Source: Desmospora profundinema
GTDB taxonomy: Bacteria > Bacillota > Bacilli > Thermoactinomycetales > DSM-45169
Direction of reading: 5' to 3'
DNA length: 64,000 bases
NCBI RefSeq assembly: GCF_031454155.1
Contig: NZ_JAVDQG010000006.1
Location: 186,001 to 250,000 of the forward strand
In this document: positions 43,801-50,933 of the stretch, piece by piece
How the letters are laid out: each line of letters opens with the position of its first letter
Numbering within the stretch: position 1 is the stretch's first letter
Notes under the pieces: generated by a model
Seen by the model: only the letters and a program-made list of their open reading frames with translations
Told to the model about the DNA's origin: nothing
The model's database searches: none
Translations under genes and position numbers: made by a program

Positions 43801-45362
43801 CGGAGGAAGCCTTGTTGTGCTGGGTGTGGGAGGAGGTCCTTTCCCGGGAAAAGGTGGGGATCCGAGACCATTTCTTTGAAATCGGAGGGGATTCCATCAA
43901 AGGAATCCAAGCCGCCGCCCGCATGGGACAAGAGGGATGGCGGCTGCGGCTGAAAGATTTGTTTCAGCATCCGACCATCGCCGAATTGGCCCGGCGGTTG
44001 GAACCGCTCCAGCAGGAGGAGGGCGAAGACCCGGTGGAAGGGGAAGTTCCCCTCACCCCGATTCAACATTGGGTGTTCGGATTGACGGATGATCCGAAGC
44101 ATTGGAATCAAGCCGTGATGCTGCATCATGAACAGGGGTGGGATGCGGACAGGGTGAAGCGCGTGTTCCACAAGCTGGTTCACCATCATGATGCGCTGCG
44201 AATGGTATTCCGGCGTGACGCGGGCCGGGTGAAGCAGTTCAACCGGGGGACGGAAAGCGCCGAACAAGCATTTACGATGGAAGAGTATGATTGTACGCAG
44301 GCGTCCGACCCAAGGGAACAAATCGGAAGAGAGGCGGAGCGGTTGCAGCGCAGCTTGCAGCTGGAAGGTCCGTTGATCCGCCTCGGTTTGTTCCGGACCG
44401 GTGAAGGGGACCACCTGCTGGTTATTATTCACCACCTGGTGGTGGATGCGGTTTCCTGGCGTATCCTGATGGAAGATTTCGAGACGGCTTATGAACAGGA
44501 TGAACAGGGGAAACCCGTTTTCCTTCCCGCCAAAACCAGTTCGTTTCAGCGATGGAGCACGGCTTTGCAGGAGTACGCCAACAGTCCGGCGTTTTTGGAG
44601 AAGGAGCTGCCTTACTGGACTCGTGTGTTGTGCCAGGAAGTCCGTCCGTTGCCTGCCGATCGGAAAAGGCAGGGAACCCCGTGTTTCAACGATATGGCGA
44701 TGGTGGACTTTACCTTGGGTGAAAAAGAGACGACACGGTTGTTGCGAGAGAAGAAGGCGGCATACGGAGCGGAGATCAATGATTTGCTGCTGGCGGGGTG
44801 GGCTCGCTCCGTCCGTGAGTGGACTGGTGCGGATCGGATTGCCGTTGATCTGGAAGGACATGGACGTGAAGATTTGTTGGAGGGGGTCCAGGTGACCCGT
44901 ACGGTCGGCTGGTTTACCGCCAGCTTCCCTGTCCTTCTCGATACCGGTGGACAGGAGTGGGAATCGATCGTTTCCGGTGTGAAAAAAGCCTTAAACCAAA
45001 CGCCAAACAAAGGGGTCGGGTATAGTCTCCTCCGATACCTGACCGATGCGGACAAACGGGGGCCGTTGACGGTTCGCCTCCGACCCGAGATGATGTTCAA
45101 TTATCTAGGTGAATTTCGAAATGGCTTGGCCAAAGAGGAAGTCGATTCTTCCACTATGCCGGTGGGTGAATTGATCGACCCGAATATGCCATGGCCTTAT
45201 GCCATCGACATCAACGGGTTCGTGGTGGGTAACCGGCTGACCTTCACCTTGCGCTATGATCGGCACCGTTTTCATGAAGAAACCATGCGACGGTTGACTG
45301 ACCGTTATGTTCACCATCTGCGTGATCTGGCCCGGTTGCCTCGCCGTGTTTCCACTCCCTGA
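37818..45362 (+). CDS. Non-ribosomal peptide synthetase 3: C-A-T-C-A-T-E, no thioesterase
   Basis: This 2514-residue protein adds residues 5 and 6. GAGGTGA lies 7 bases before the ATG, and the start SNIKDMYELSPMQKG is an acceptor docking segment. Domains: a DCL-type C (FHHILMDGW near 144), A1 (TSGSTGKPKG near 613), T1 (GGHSL near 1000), an LCL-type C (FHHIIIDG near 1181), A2 (TSGSTGRPKG near 1648), T2 (GGDSIK near 2024) and an epimerase with HHLVVDA (near 2205). Codes: A1 DFWNIGMVH, the known Thr code; A2 DAWMVGAVC, a hydrophobic or aromatic type. It ends RDLARLPRRVSTP with no donor docking tail, thioesterase or reductase, so it is the last protein but cannot release its own product by the usual route. 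Confidence 0.94.
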   Translation: MLDKSNIKDMYELSPMQKGMLFHALKDGSAHTHVVQGTATLRGEVDVSALEKSFRDIVGKYDVLRTVFIHEKLKQPLQVVLKQRDAGLYYEDLAGLDPEQAKHEADGHVRREREREFDFARDLLFRLSLLRTAPEEYRLIWTFHHILMDGWCLSLVFQDLFTLYRRHRKGEPVDGGRATPYSEYIRWLQKQDHREGLRYWEEYLKGWESPSVLPGSQGRIRAEKRWEEVVRPLDPALTDGLSRLAREKQTTVNTVFQTLWGILLQRYNQTEDVVFGSVVSGRPAQVRDVEHIVGLFINTVPVRVTLSHSEETFTELLGRVHRSALESKSYEYISLADIQRVSSVDQPVNHILVFENYLSSKDAWSDHESLGFRFEEGDSFEPSNYDFNLVVLPGENGWTLHVGFDPQGYDARLVTETLCHLEYLMKQAVARPDLPVRSLEVLDGEGKERVLNTFNPADAGYPAGETIHGLFEAQVKRTPDQVAVTCDEERWTYRQLNARANRLVHVLRREGVRPDGIVGILFPRSLDMVVAMLAVLKAGGAYLPIDPTYPSERIRYLLADSAAGWLLVPSADDAPPGYKGKVVLMDAGEERESDENPSPVNRSGDLAYILYTSGSTGKPKGVMVEHRNVVRLLFHDGNRFDFHAGDVWSLFHSTSFDFSVWEIYGALLYGGRLVVVPEWVAKDPDRFYRLLKEEKVTILNQTPTAFSMLAHEAVASEGAELSVRKVIFGGEALAPVQLAQWKRKYPGTQLINMYGITETTVHVTYKEIGMREIESNVSNIGRPIPTLKVYVLDERGQPLPMGVPGEMYVSGDGVARGYLNRPEWTEERFLLDPFDPEKRMYRSGDLARWLPDGELEYLGRKDHQVKIRGHRIELGEVTGRLLEHPYVQEGIVVPRQDVQGETDLIAYFVAGGTWSVAELRGHMGTALPAYMIPAHFMELDVMPLTSNGKIDRKALPAPRVSGLSRSAPPTNRTEEMLVRVYQEVLGVKSVGIHDHFLDLGGHSLKATQLAARIQKEWGKTVPLREIFLRPTPKELAAYIRERGSSDTAFIQPTGERKWVPASSEQRRLYVIREFENVGTSYNIPLALEWKGKLDVKRLRDALEQLIQRHEILRTSFHLVEGELKQRIHEQMSAEWVEMAGSGEWPEWVERFVQPFTLDRPPLFRAGLVEVEEERYWIFLDFHHIIIDGISMGVILHEWMELYRGKTLPVPPLQYKDYAVWQEEWRRSGDFREKESYWFKRLQGELPVLDLPTDFPRPPIQRFEGESVTFTIDRDLTDRLRTLAAAEGGTLFMTLLAAYQTLLHKYTGQEDILVGSPISGRFRPGLESMVGMFVNMLPLRGCPRGQRTFRQFLSDMRQDVLDAYEHAEYPLEELLDRLELQRDMSRQPLFDTVFGLQNMDRPVWNVPGVSISSLELEWNQAKFDLTWEISDGETLAISLEYNRHLFARETIDRMVRHFLHISRQVVERPDTRLTDIQLVTPAEKERLLAWNRTDRDYPRHRTIQECFEEAVQAHGEREAIIHASGTLTYRELNDRANRLARLLRDRGVHRGSRVALMTVPSPDTVVAILAVLKAGGAYVPIDPAYPGERIRYQLEDSGAGWVLTHRGLSLPSGSGGMRLELDGVDWDKGDASNLEPVNTSDDPAYIIYTSGSTGRPKGVLLHHRGVQNLSLAADDLGLKPGSRSTQLASFSFDASVWEVFPPLLTGATIVMGGREAVLERTFTDWLRESAVTHLMLPPSLLRSIPRVPLPDLEVIVTGGEACTPELVEWWGKNHRFFNAYGPTEITVCATMGRCRPGETVTIGKPLANTRAYVMGLDGQLCPVGVPGELWVGGDGVGLGYLDRPELTAERFVPDPFKPGERVYRTGDWVRRLPDGSLAFMGRMDDQVKIRGHRVELGEIKARLTDHPDVKETAVMVRFPENGHSELCAYIVSAKGALVDEIREFLSRSLPGYMVPAHVIDVESIPLTLNGKVDFRALPEPGRFQLRQIPFEGPRNPEEALLCWVWEEVLSREKVGIRDHFFEIGGDSIKGIQAAARMGQEGWRLRLKDLFQHPTIAELARRLEPLQQEEGEDPVEGEVPLTPIQHWVFGLTDDPKHWNQAVMLHHEQGWDADRVKRVFHKLVHHHDALRMVFRRDAGRVKQFNRGTESAEQAFTMEEYDCTQASDPREQIGREAERLQRSLQLEGPLIRLGLFRTGEGDHLLVIIHHLVVDAVSWRILMEDFETAYEQDEQGKPVFLPAKTSSFQRWSTALQEYANSPAFLEKELPYWTRVLCQEVRPLPADRKRQGTPCFNDMAMVDFTLGEKETTRLLREKKAAYGAEINDLLLAGWARSVREWTGADRIAVDLEGHGREDLLEGVQVTRTVGWFTASFPVLLDTGGQEWESIVSGVKKALNQTPNKGVGYSLLRYLTDADKRGPLTVRLRPEMMFNYLGEFRNGLAKEEVDSSTMPVGELIDPNMPWPYAIDINGFVVGNRLTFTLRYDRHRFHEETMRRLTDRYVHHLRDLARLPRRVSTP

Positions 45363-45390
45363 CGATGACTTGGATCTCTTATTCGTTTGC

Positions 45391-45426
45391 GGCGCGCTGA
45401 TTTCCAATGAAATCGGCGCGCTTTTT
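45391..45426 (+). terminator. Terminator after the synthetase operon
   Basis: GCGCGCTGATTTC and GAAATCGGCGCGC form a long stem with loop CAAT, followed by TTTTT. Confidence 0.9.
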
Positions 45427-45553
45427 GTTATGCTGCAACTTTAGCTTCGATTTGGTTCGTTGTTTACTTCGATTTTACTTTGGGTGACTAGAATGAATAT
45501 CGAAACGCAAGGGGCATGTCACTTGCGAAGTTTGAGTACGGGGGATGAATGAT

Positions 45554-46414
45554 ATGGAATTGAAAATCAACCACGTTGGTAAATCCTTTGGGGAGAAGAC
45601 GGCTTTGGTCGATTTTTCCCTCGATCTGGGACCGGGGGTTCTGGGACTTTTGGGGCCCAATGGAGCGGGCAAATCCACGCTGATGCGGATCTTGGCCACT
45701 CTTTCCCAGCCGACCGTCGGTCAGGTGATCTGGAATGGGCAAGACATCGTGAAAAAGCCGCAAGGATTGCGACGGGATCTGGGCTACCTGCCGCAGGACT
45801 TCGGTGTGTATCCCAACCTGACTCCGGTCGAATTCCTTGAATATATGGCGGCGATGAAGGGACTTCCGATGAAGCCGGCCAAAAAGCGGATCGATGAATT
45901 GTTGGAGGCACTTAATCTGACCCAAGACCGGAAACGGACGATGGGCGGGTTTTCGGGAGGGATGAAGCAGCGGGTAGGGATTGCCCAAGCACTCTTGAAC
46001 GACCCCCGCTTGTTGATCGTGGACGAACCGACGGTGGGGCTGGACCCGGAGGAGCGGATCCGATTTCGGAATTTGTTGTCCAACTTGTCTTCGGATCGTA
46101 TCGTGATCCTGTCCACCCACATTGTATCGGACATCGAGTCGATCGCCACCCATATCGCTTTGCTGGCCCGGGGACGTCTGATCATTGAAACCAGCCCGGA
46201 AAACCTGTTGCGCCATGTGGACAATAAAGTGTGGCAGTGGGTGGTCCCCAGTTCCGAGCTTCCCCGCATTCAGGATGATTACTTGGTTAGCAGCGCAGTT
46301 CACCGCAGTGACGGCGTCTATGTACGGGTTGTGTCGGACAATCCGCCCGGATCCGGTGCGAAAGTGGTTCCATCCGCGTTGGAAGATGCCTATCTCTACT
46401 ATGTTGCATCATAA
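45554..46414 (+). CDS. ABC transporter ATP-binding protein
   Basis: This 286-residue ATPase has Walker A GPNGAGKST, a Q-loop, signature GFSGGMKQRVGIAQ and Walker B LLIVDEPTVGLDP, followed by the H-loop STHIVSDIE. It is of the DRA/CcmA type that pairs with ABC-2 membrane proteins for export or resistance. ATG 45554 is preferred over 45545, which overlaps the GGGGG ribosome binding site. The permease gene starts 13 bases after its stop. The operon lies just after the synthetase terminator, so a role in peptide export or self-protection is possible but not shown. Confidence 0.92.
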   Translation: MELKINHVGKSFGEKTALVDFSLDLGPGVLGLLGPNGAGKSTLMRILATLSQPTVGQVIWNGQDIVKKPQGLRRDLGYLPQDFGVYPNLTPVEFLEYMAAMKGLPMKPAKKRIDELLEALNLTQDRKRTMGGFSGGMKQRVGIAQALLNDPRLLIVDEPTVGLDPEERIRFRNLLSNLSSDRIVILSTHIVSDIESIATHIALLARGRLIIETSPENLLRHVDNKVWQWVVPSSELPRIQDDYLVSSAVHRSDGVYVRVVSDNPPGSGAKVVPSALEDAYLYYVAS

Positions 46415-46427
46415 GGAGGGACTCCTC

Positions 46428-47984
46428 ATGAATCGAACGTTCGTGATGATCCACACCCACTTAATCAAGCAGATGAGGAGCTATTCCTTTCTGATTGTGA
46501 TCGGTTTGACCCTCTTTCTGGGGTATGCAGCCGTTCCCGCCGCCACTTCCGGATATGAGGTGTTCACCATCGGGGGGGTCCGGGGAATCTACAACTCGGC
46601 TTGGTTAGGCGGGATGGTCGCGATGTTTTCATCGCTCTTGTTGTGGCTGTTCGGTTTTTATATGCTCCGAAGTAAAATCTCGGAGGACCAGCAACGAGGG
46701 GTGGGCCCTTTGATCGCCTCCACCCCGATCAGCAAGTTTGCCTACATTTCCAGTAAAGTGTTGAGCAACTTTGTCATCCTGGTCGTAATCCAACTGGTGT
46801 TAATCGTGGCCTTTATCGCGATGCAGTGGATTCGCGGTGAGGATATGCGATTGGATTGGTGGGGATATCTCAACCCCTTCTTGATTGTGGTGCTGCCTTC
46901 CATGGCTGTTTTGGCATCTGTCACGGTTCTGTTTGATGTATTCCCGGGGCTGAAAGGATCCTTCGGAAATATCTTCTTTTTCTTTATGTGGATCATCCTG
47001 GGTGTGGTGGCCATCGAGAATCCCAACGGTTTTCTGGATGTGTACGGGATCGATGTCATTCGGTCCGACATGGTTCAACATGCGGCCGCCCAGTATCCGT
47101 CGATCGATCCGCAGCAACAAGGGGGGAGTTTCGGCTATTACCCGATGGAAGGCGCCCCGCTGACGTTTGAGTGGGAAGGAGTGGCCTGGACGGCTTCTCT
47201 GCTGTTGGAACGGTCGTTCTGGTTCCTGGTCGCCCTGGGTTTGACGGTGGTATCCACCCTGTTGTTCCGCCGTTTTTCCATCGGCGAAGCTCCCAAGCAG
47301 GGAAAGGTGGCCGCTCTGTTTGCACAGGTTCGTCCCTCCGTCGTTGAGATAGAGGATAAGAAACATTTTGATTTTACCCCGATCCGCCGTAAAACGAGCG
47401 GGAATTTTCCACGATTGGTCAAAGCGGAACTGCTGTTGATGTTAAAAGGAATCAATCTGTGGTGGTACCTGGTGGCCCTGGGTCTGATCGCGTTCAGTCT
47501 GATCGCGCCGTTGGAAATTTCACGGAACTGGCTGCCCCTCGTCCTGCTGTGGCCGCTTGCAATCTGGTCGCAGATGGCGACTCGGGAGACGCTTTACCGG
47601 ACGGAGGATTTCGTGCTGACCAGTACATCGGTATTCCGACCATTTTTCGCCTTGTGGCTTTCCGGTGTGCTGGTCACGCTGGCCATGGGAAGCGGTGTAC
47701 TCGTCAAGGGATTATTGGTTCAGGATCTGTCCTTGTTCGCAGCATGGCTGGTGAGTACGGTCTTTGTTCCCACTCTGGCATTGATGCTGGGGGTATGGTT
47801 CCGCACCCGTAAGATGTTTGAAGTGATCTACCTGCTGTGGTGGTATATGGGGCCGGTGAACGGCCTTTCCGTCCTGGATTTCCTATCGATTTCAGGAGCG
47901 AACCAGTCGATGCTCTATCTGACGATGACGGCTGCATTCCTGGTGGTGGCCGTGCTGGGTCAGAAGGTCCGGGTTCAATTTTAA
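46428..47984 (+). CDS. ABC-2 type transporter membrane protein
   Basis: This 518-residue protein has about 12 hydrophobic segments and no ATPase motif. It starts at ATG 46428 behind AAGGAGGG; the frame runs open further upstream inside the ATPase gene but without a site. Segments such as FIVVLPSMAVLASVTVLFDV and SFGNIFFFFMWIILGVVAI, and a central cytoplasmic part (about 290-330), are typical of large ABC-2 permeases. It forms the membrane half of the transporter encoded upstream. Substrate unknown. Confidence 0.88.
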   Translation: MNRTFVMIHTHLIKQMRSYSFLIVIGLTLFLGYAAVPAATSGYEVFTIGGVRGIYNSAWLGGMVAMFSSLLLWLFGFYMLRSKISEDQQRGVGPLIASTPISKFAYISSKVLSNFVILVVIQLVLIVAFIAMQWIRGEDMRLDWWGYLNPFLIVVLPSMAVLASVTVLFDVFPGLKGSFGNIFFFFMWIILGVVAIENPNGFLDVYGIDVIRSDMVQHAAAQYPSIDPQQQGGSFGYYPMEGAPLTFEWEGVAWTASLLLERSFWFLVALGLTVVSTLLFRRFSIGEAPKQGKVAALFAQVRPSVVEIEDKKHFDFTPIRRKTSGNFPRLVKAELLLMLKGINLWWYLVALGLIAFSLIAPLEISRNWLPLVLLWPLAIWSQMATRETLYRTEDFVLTSTSVFRPFFALWLSGVLVTLAMGSGVLVKGLLVQDLSLFAAWLVSTVFVPTLALMLGVWFRTRKMFEVIYLLWWYMGPVNGLSVLDFLSISGANQSMLYLTMTAAFLVVAVLGQKVRVQF

Positions 47985-48009
47985 AATGGAAAACGAAGGA
48001 GGAAACAAC

Positions 48010-48819
48010 GTGAAAAAACCGTGGAACCTCATGTTGTCCTTGTCGGTGGGGATCGGTGTGTTTCTGGTGTCCGGGTGCAGTGGAGGGGAAAAGGAAGTGG
48101 TGGCCCAAGAAACGTTTGATGCCGGTTCCATCAATCAGATCCAAGTGAAGGCGGATGCGCAGGATGTCCGCATCGAACCCTCAGCAGACGGCCAGATTCA
48201 GGTAGAGTTGCTGGGAGGGGGATCATCCGCTGATGCGTTAAAAACGAACGCGGAGGGAAGCACCCTGGTGATTGACTTGAGCGCATCGGCTGCGGGTATA
48301 AACTGGGACCGTGCGATCGTCAAGCTGTCGGTTCCGGAGGAACAGCTGGAGGGGATATCGGTGCAGACGGTGTCCGGAAATATTTCCGGGAAAAGCGTCC
48401 AGACCCAAACATTGACTCTGACTTCCGACACGGGCAGGATCGAGTTGGAGGGATTCAGAGGGGAGAGTGTCAAGGGACGCACCACCAGTGCCGACTTAAC
48501 TATGGAACAGGTGGAAGGTTCCTTTGAGGCGGACAGCTCCAGCGGAAAAGTCCGGGTGTCGGTTGCCGGAGAGTTCAGCCGTGAAAACCGTGTCCGAACG
48601 GATGCGGGGGATATTGAGATCCGCTCGCGACAACCGGCATTCCTCGAAGTGGACCTGTCTACCAGCAGCGGAAAAATCGAGTCCGACTTTTCCATAGCCG
48701 ACGGGGGGGAGGAAAGCGGCTCCCGAAGGATCAGCGGAAAGATCGGTGAAGGGGAGAAGGATGACCCCAGACTGACCGTTCAATCCTCCACGGGCTCCAT
48801 TCAATGGAAGCGTCCATGA
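48010..48819 (+). CDS. DUF4097-type lipoprotein
   Basis: The 269-residue product starts at GTG 48010 behind AAGGAGG. It has a signal peptide with lipobox LVSGC (Cys 23). The mature part is a beta-helix-like array of short repeats (VKLSVPEEQLEGISVQTVSG, SGKVRVSVAG, AGDIEIRSR, SSGKIESDF, SSTGSIQWK) as in DUF4097/YvlB/LiaG proteins. It is co-transcribed with the ABC transporter. LiaG-type proteins belong to cell-envelope stress operons, which fits an envelope-protection role, inferred from the family. Confidence 0.8.
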   Translation: MKKPWNLMLSLSVGIGVFLVSGCSGGEKEVVAQETFDAGSINQIQVKADAQDVRIEPSADGQIQVELLGGGSSADALKTNAEGSTLVIDLSASAAGINWDRAIVKLSVPEEQLEGISVQTVSGNISGKSVQTQTLTLTSDTGRIELEGFRGESVKGRTTSADLTMEQVEGSFEADSSSGKVRVSVAGEFSRENRVRTDAGDIEIRSRQPAFLEVDLSTSSGKIESDFSIADGGEESGSRRISGKIGEGEKDDPRLTVQSSTGSIQWKRP

Positions 48820-48846
48820 TGGGACTCGATTTCTACTAAATGAGAC

Positions 48847-48881
48847 AACCGGCGGCCGTAGAAAGGCCGCCGGTTCTTTAT
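48847..48881. terminator. Terminator between convergent ABC and two-component operons
   Basis: AACCGGCGGCC and GGCCGCCGGTT form a perfect 11-bp stem with a short T-run on the plus strand. Confidence 0.8.
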
Positions 48882-49969
48882 ATGGGATTTCGAGGCAAGA
48901 TAACCCGGACGGTGGTTCCTTTTCCGGATTGACTGGTTACCTGGATATCGCCTCCATGAGCAAGAATAAACCCCCTGGCGATCGCCATGCCCAGTCCTGT
49001 TCCGTCATCGGGCTGATCGGTGGATGTGCCGCGGAAATATTTTTGGAACAGATGCTCCAATGTTTCTTCGTCCATCCCCACTCCGTAGTCGGCGATGATC
49101 AGTTCCACACCCTCTTGAAAGCGTAACAGGACGTGGATGGGTGTGCCGGGTGGATTGTGAATGATCGCATTCATCATCAAGTTGTGGAGTGCCCGTTGCA
49201 GAAGTTTGGCGTCAAAGAAAAAGGGGTGGTGCTCCACCGCACAATGGAAACGGATGGGGAAATCACGGGCCCGCGGATCGTTGCCCACATCCGCCACCAA
49301 GCGGCGGATAAATTCCACCATATCGGTCTCCTCGATCTGAAGGGGTAAGTGGGCATCGTTCATTTGCAGCGATAAACTGAGGTCCTGAATCAACTCCTGC
49401 ATGTGAATGCCTTTTTCATGGATGTTTCGCATAAAGGTATGTTTTTCTTCGTCGCTCCAGGTGTGTTGATCCGAGAGGAGCATGGCCGAATAACCCGTAA
49501 TGTAGGTGAGGGGCGTTTTCAAGTCATGGGAGATTCCCGCGACCCATTCTCGTTTCATCTCGTCCAGTTTTTTTCGTTCCCGTTCGTTTCGTTTGAGGGT
49601 GTCCGTCAGCTGTCGCATATGTTCAAACACCTCGTTATACAAGCGATACGGGAATCGCAGCTGGCCATTTTCCCCTGTGTTGGTACGCAGTTTCTCCGGC
49701 GGATCCAGGTCTCCTCGGGCCAGCTGCTCGATCCATCCGACGATCAGCAGAAGCGGCCTGCCCAAAAACCATCCGTACAGGATACTGGAGAGGAGTGCGC
49801 TCACCAGGAATACCAGGATAATCACCCGGTCGGCGGTACTCTCTTTTTCCGCCAGCCCGACCAATGGAAAGACGACTTCCATGGTTACCATCAGGACAAA
49901 AGCCAAAGCCAACAGCCAAATCAGGAAGCTGAGAATGAAATGAACCCCTAAGCGGATGCTCATCTTCAT
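48878..49969 (-). CDS. Sensor histidine kinase (HAMP-HisKA-HATPase)
   Basis: This 363-residue kinase has two membrane helices (about 10-33 and 47-70) with almost no external domain, so it belongs to the intramembrane-sensing type. A HAMP linker follows, then the HisKA box with phospho-acceptor His148 in GISHDLKTP. The ATPase domain has N box NLMMNAIIHNP and glycine boxes DYGVGMDEE and GTGLGMAIARGFILAHGG. It overlaps the response regulator stop by 4 bases. Such kinases in Firmicutes often sense envelope damage and control neighbouring ABC transporters; the convergent ABC operon is the natural candidate target. Confidence 0.9.
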   Translation of the reverse strand: MKMSIRLGVHFILSFLIWLLALAFVLMVTMEVVFPLVGLAEKESTADRVIILVFLVSALLSSILYGWFLGRPLLLIVGWIEQLARGDLDPPEKLRTNTGENGQLRFPYRLYNEVFEHMRQLTDTLKRNERERKKLDEMKREWVAGISHDLKTPLTYITGYSAMLLSDQHTWSDEEKHTFMRNIHEKGIHMQELIQDLSLSLQMNDAHLPLQIEETDMVEFIRRLVADVGNDPRARDFPIRFHCAVEHHPFFFDAKLLQRALHNLMMNAIIHNPPGTPIHVLLRFQEGVELIIADYGVGMDEETLEHLFQKYFRGTSTDQPDDGTGLGMAIARGFILAHGGDIQVTSQSGKGTTVRVILPRNPI

Positions 49970-50688
49970 CGGTCCCCACCATCCTGCGGAGGGGTAAACT
50001 TATATCCGATGCCCCTCAGATTCACTAGAATACGAGGGTGTTTCGGCTCTGCTTCGATTTTTTTCCGCAATTTGGAGATGTGGATGACCACTGTTTTTTC
50101 GTCGCCTTCAAAAGAGGGTCCCCACACATACTCATACAATTGTTGGGCGGTGAAGATGCGGTTGGGGTTGGCGCAAAAGAACGAGAGCAACTCCAATTCT
50201 TTGGCGGTGCAATGAACGGGCTCTCCTTTGACGATCAATTGACCGGAGGGCCTGTCCAGTTTAAAGCTGCCAAAATCCCAGGAGTCTCCCGCAAGTGGTG
50301 TGGTGTCTTCCTTCATCAAACGTGTCCGGCGAAGCTGCACCTGGATTCGTGCCACCAGTTCCAGCGGATTGAACGGCTTGGTAATGTAATCGTCTCCGCC
50401 GATCCCTAATCCCGTCAACTTATCCCAATCACTGGAACGAGCCGTGACGAAGAGGATGGGGGCGAGCGTGTGATTCCGGATTTGTCTGCATACTTCGAAA
50501 CCCTCCATGTCCGGCAGCATCACATCCAACAAAATAATGTCGTATGGTTGCCTTCGGACGAGGTGCAGGGCTTCTTCTGCGGTCGTGGCGGTATCCACGT
50601 GGGAAAATCCTTCCCGTTTGAGAAGGGTGAGCAGCATCTGCAACAATCCCCGCTCATCGTCCACCAACAAAATCTTTTCTTTCTTCAA
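49966..50688 (-). CDS. OmpR-family response regulator
   Basis: This 240-residue regulator has a receiver domain with Asp10/Asp11, phospho-acceptor Asp55 (ILLDVMLPD) and Lys in YITKPFNP. Its C-terminal winged helix-turn-helix ends VVIHISKLRKKIEAEPKHPRI...GIGYKF. The chosen start is TTG 50688, with GGGAGG 6 bases upstream; the longer frame to 50742 includes non-homologous residues. It is coupled to the kinase by an ATGA overlap. Confidence 0.92.
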   Translation of the reverse strand: MKKEKILLVDDERGLLQMLLTLLKREGFSHVDTATTAEEALHLVRRQPYDIILLDVMLPDMEGFEVCRQIRNHTLAPILFVTARSSDWDKLTGLGIGGDDYITKPFNPLELVARIQVQLRRTRLMKEDTTPLAGDSWDFGSFKLDRPSGQLIVKGEPVHCTAKELELLSFFCANPNRIFTAQQLYEYVWGPSFEGDEKTVVIHISKLRKKIEAEPKHPRILVNLRGIGYKFTPPQDGGDR

Positions 50689-50933
50689 AGCAAACCTCCC
50701 GCTTTCCATCCGGTTTTTCATCACTAAAAAGGTTGAAACCATCCTCCATTTTCCTGGAAGATCAACCCATTATAGAACGGAAGGTTGCGAAAGATCAAGC
50801 ATATCCGAAAAACGATATCGAATATTGGAAAATTCATGTTTTGTTCATAAGGAAATTCGCTACTCTTTGTAGAAAATGATAGGTGATGCTGAACTTCGCT
50901 GCGACTGATTCTGGTAAGGAGGAATCCACGCCG

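Noticed and set aside
44861-45362. A hidden thioesterase at the end of synthetase 3
   Set aside because: No GxSxG motif appears in any plus-strand frame near the end, and a strong terminator follows within 65 bp.
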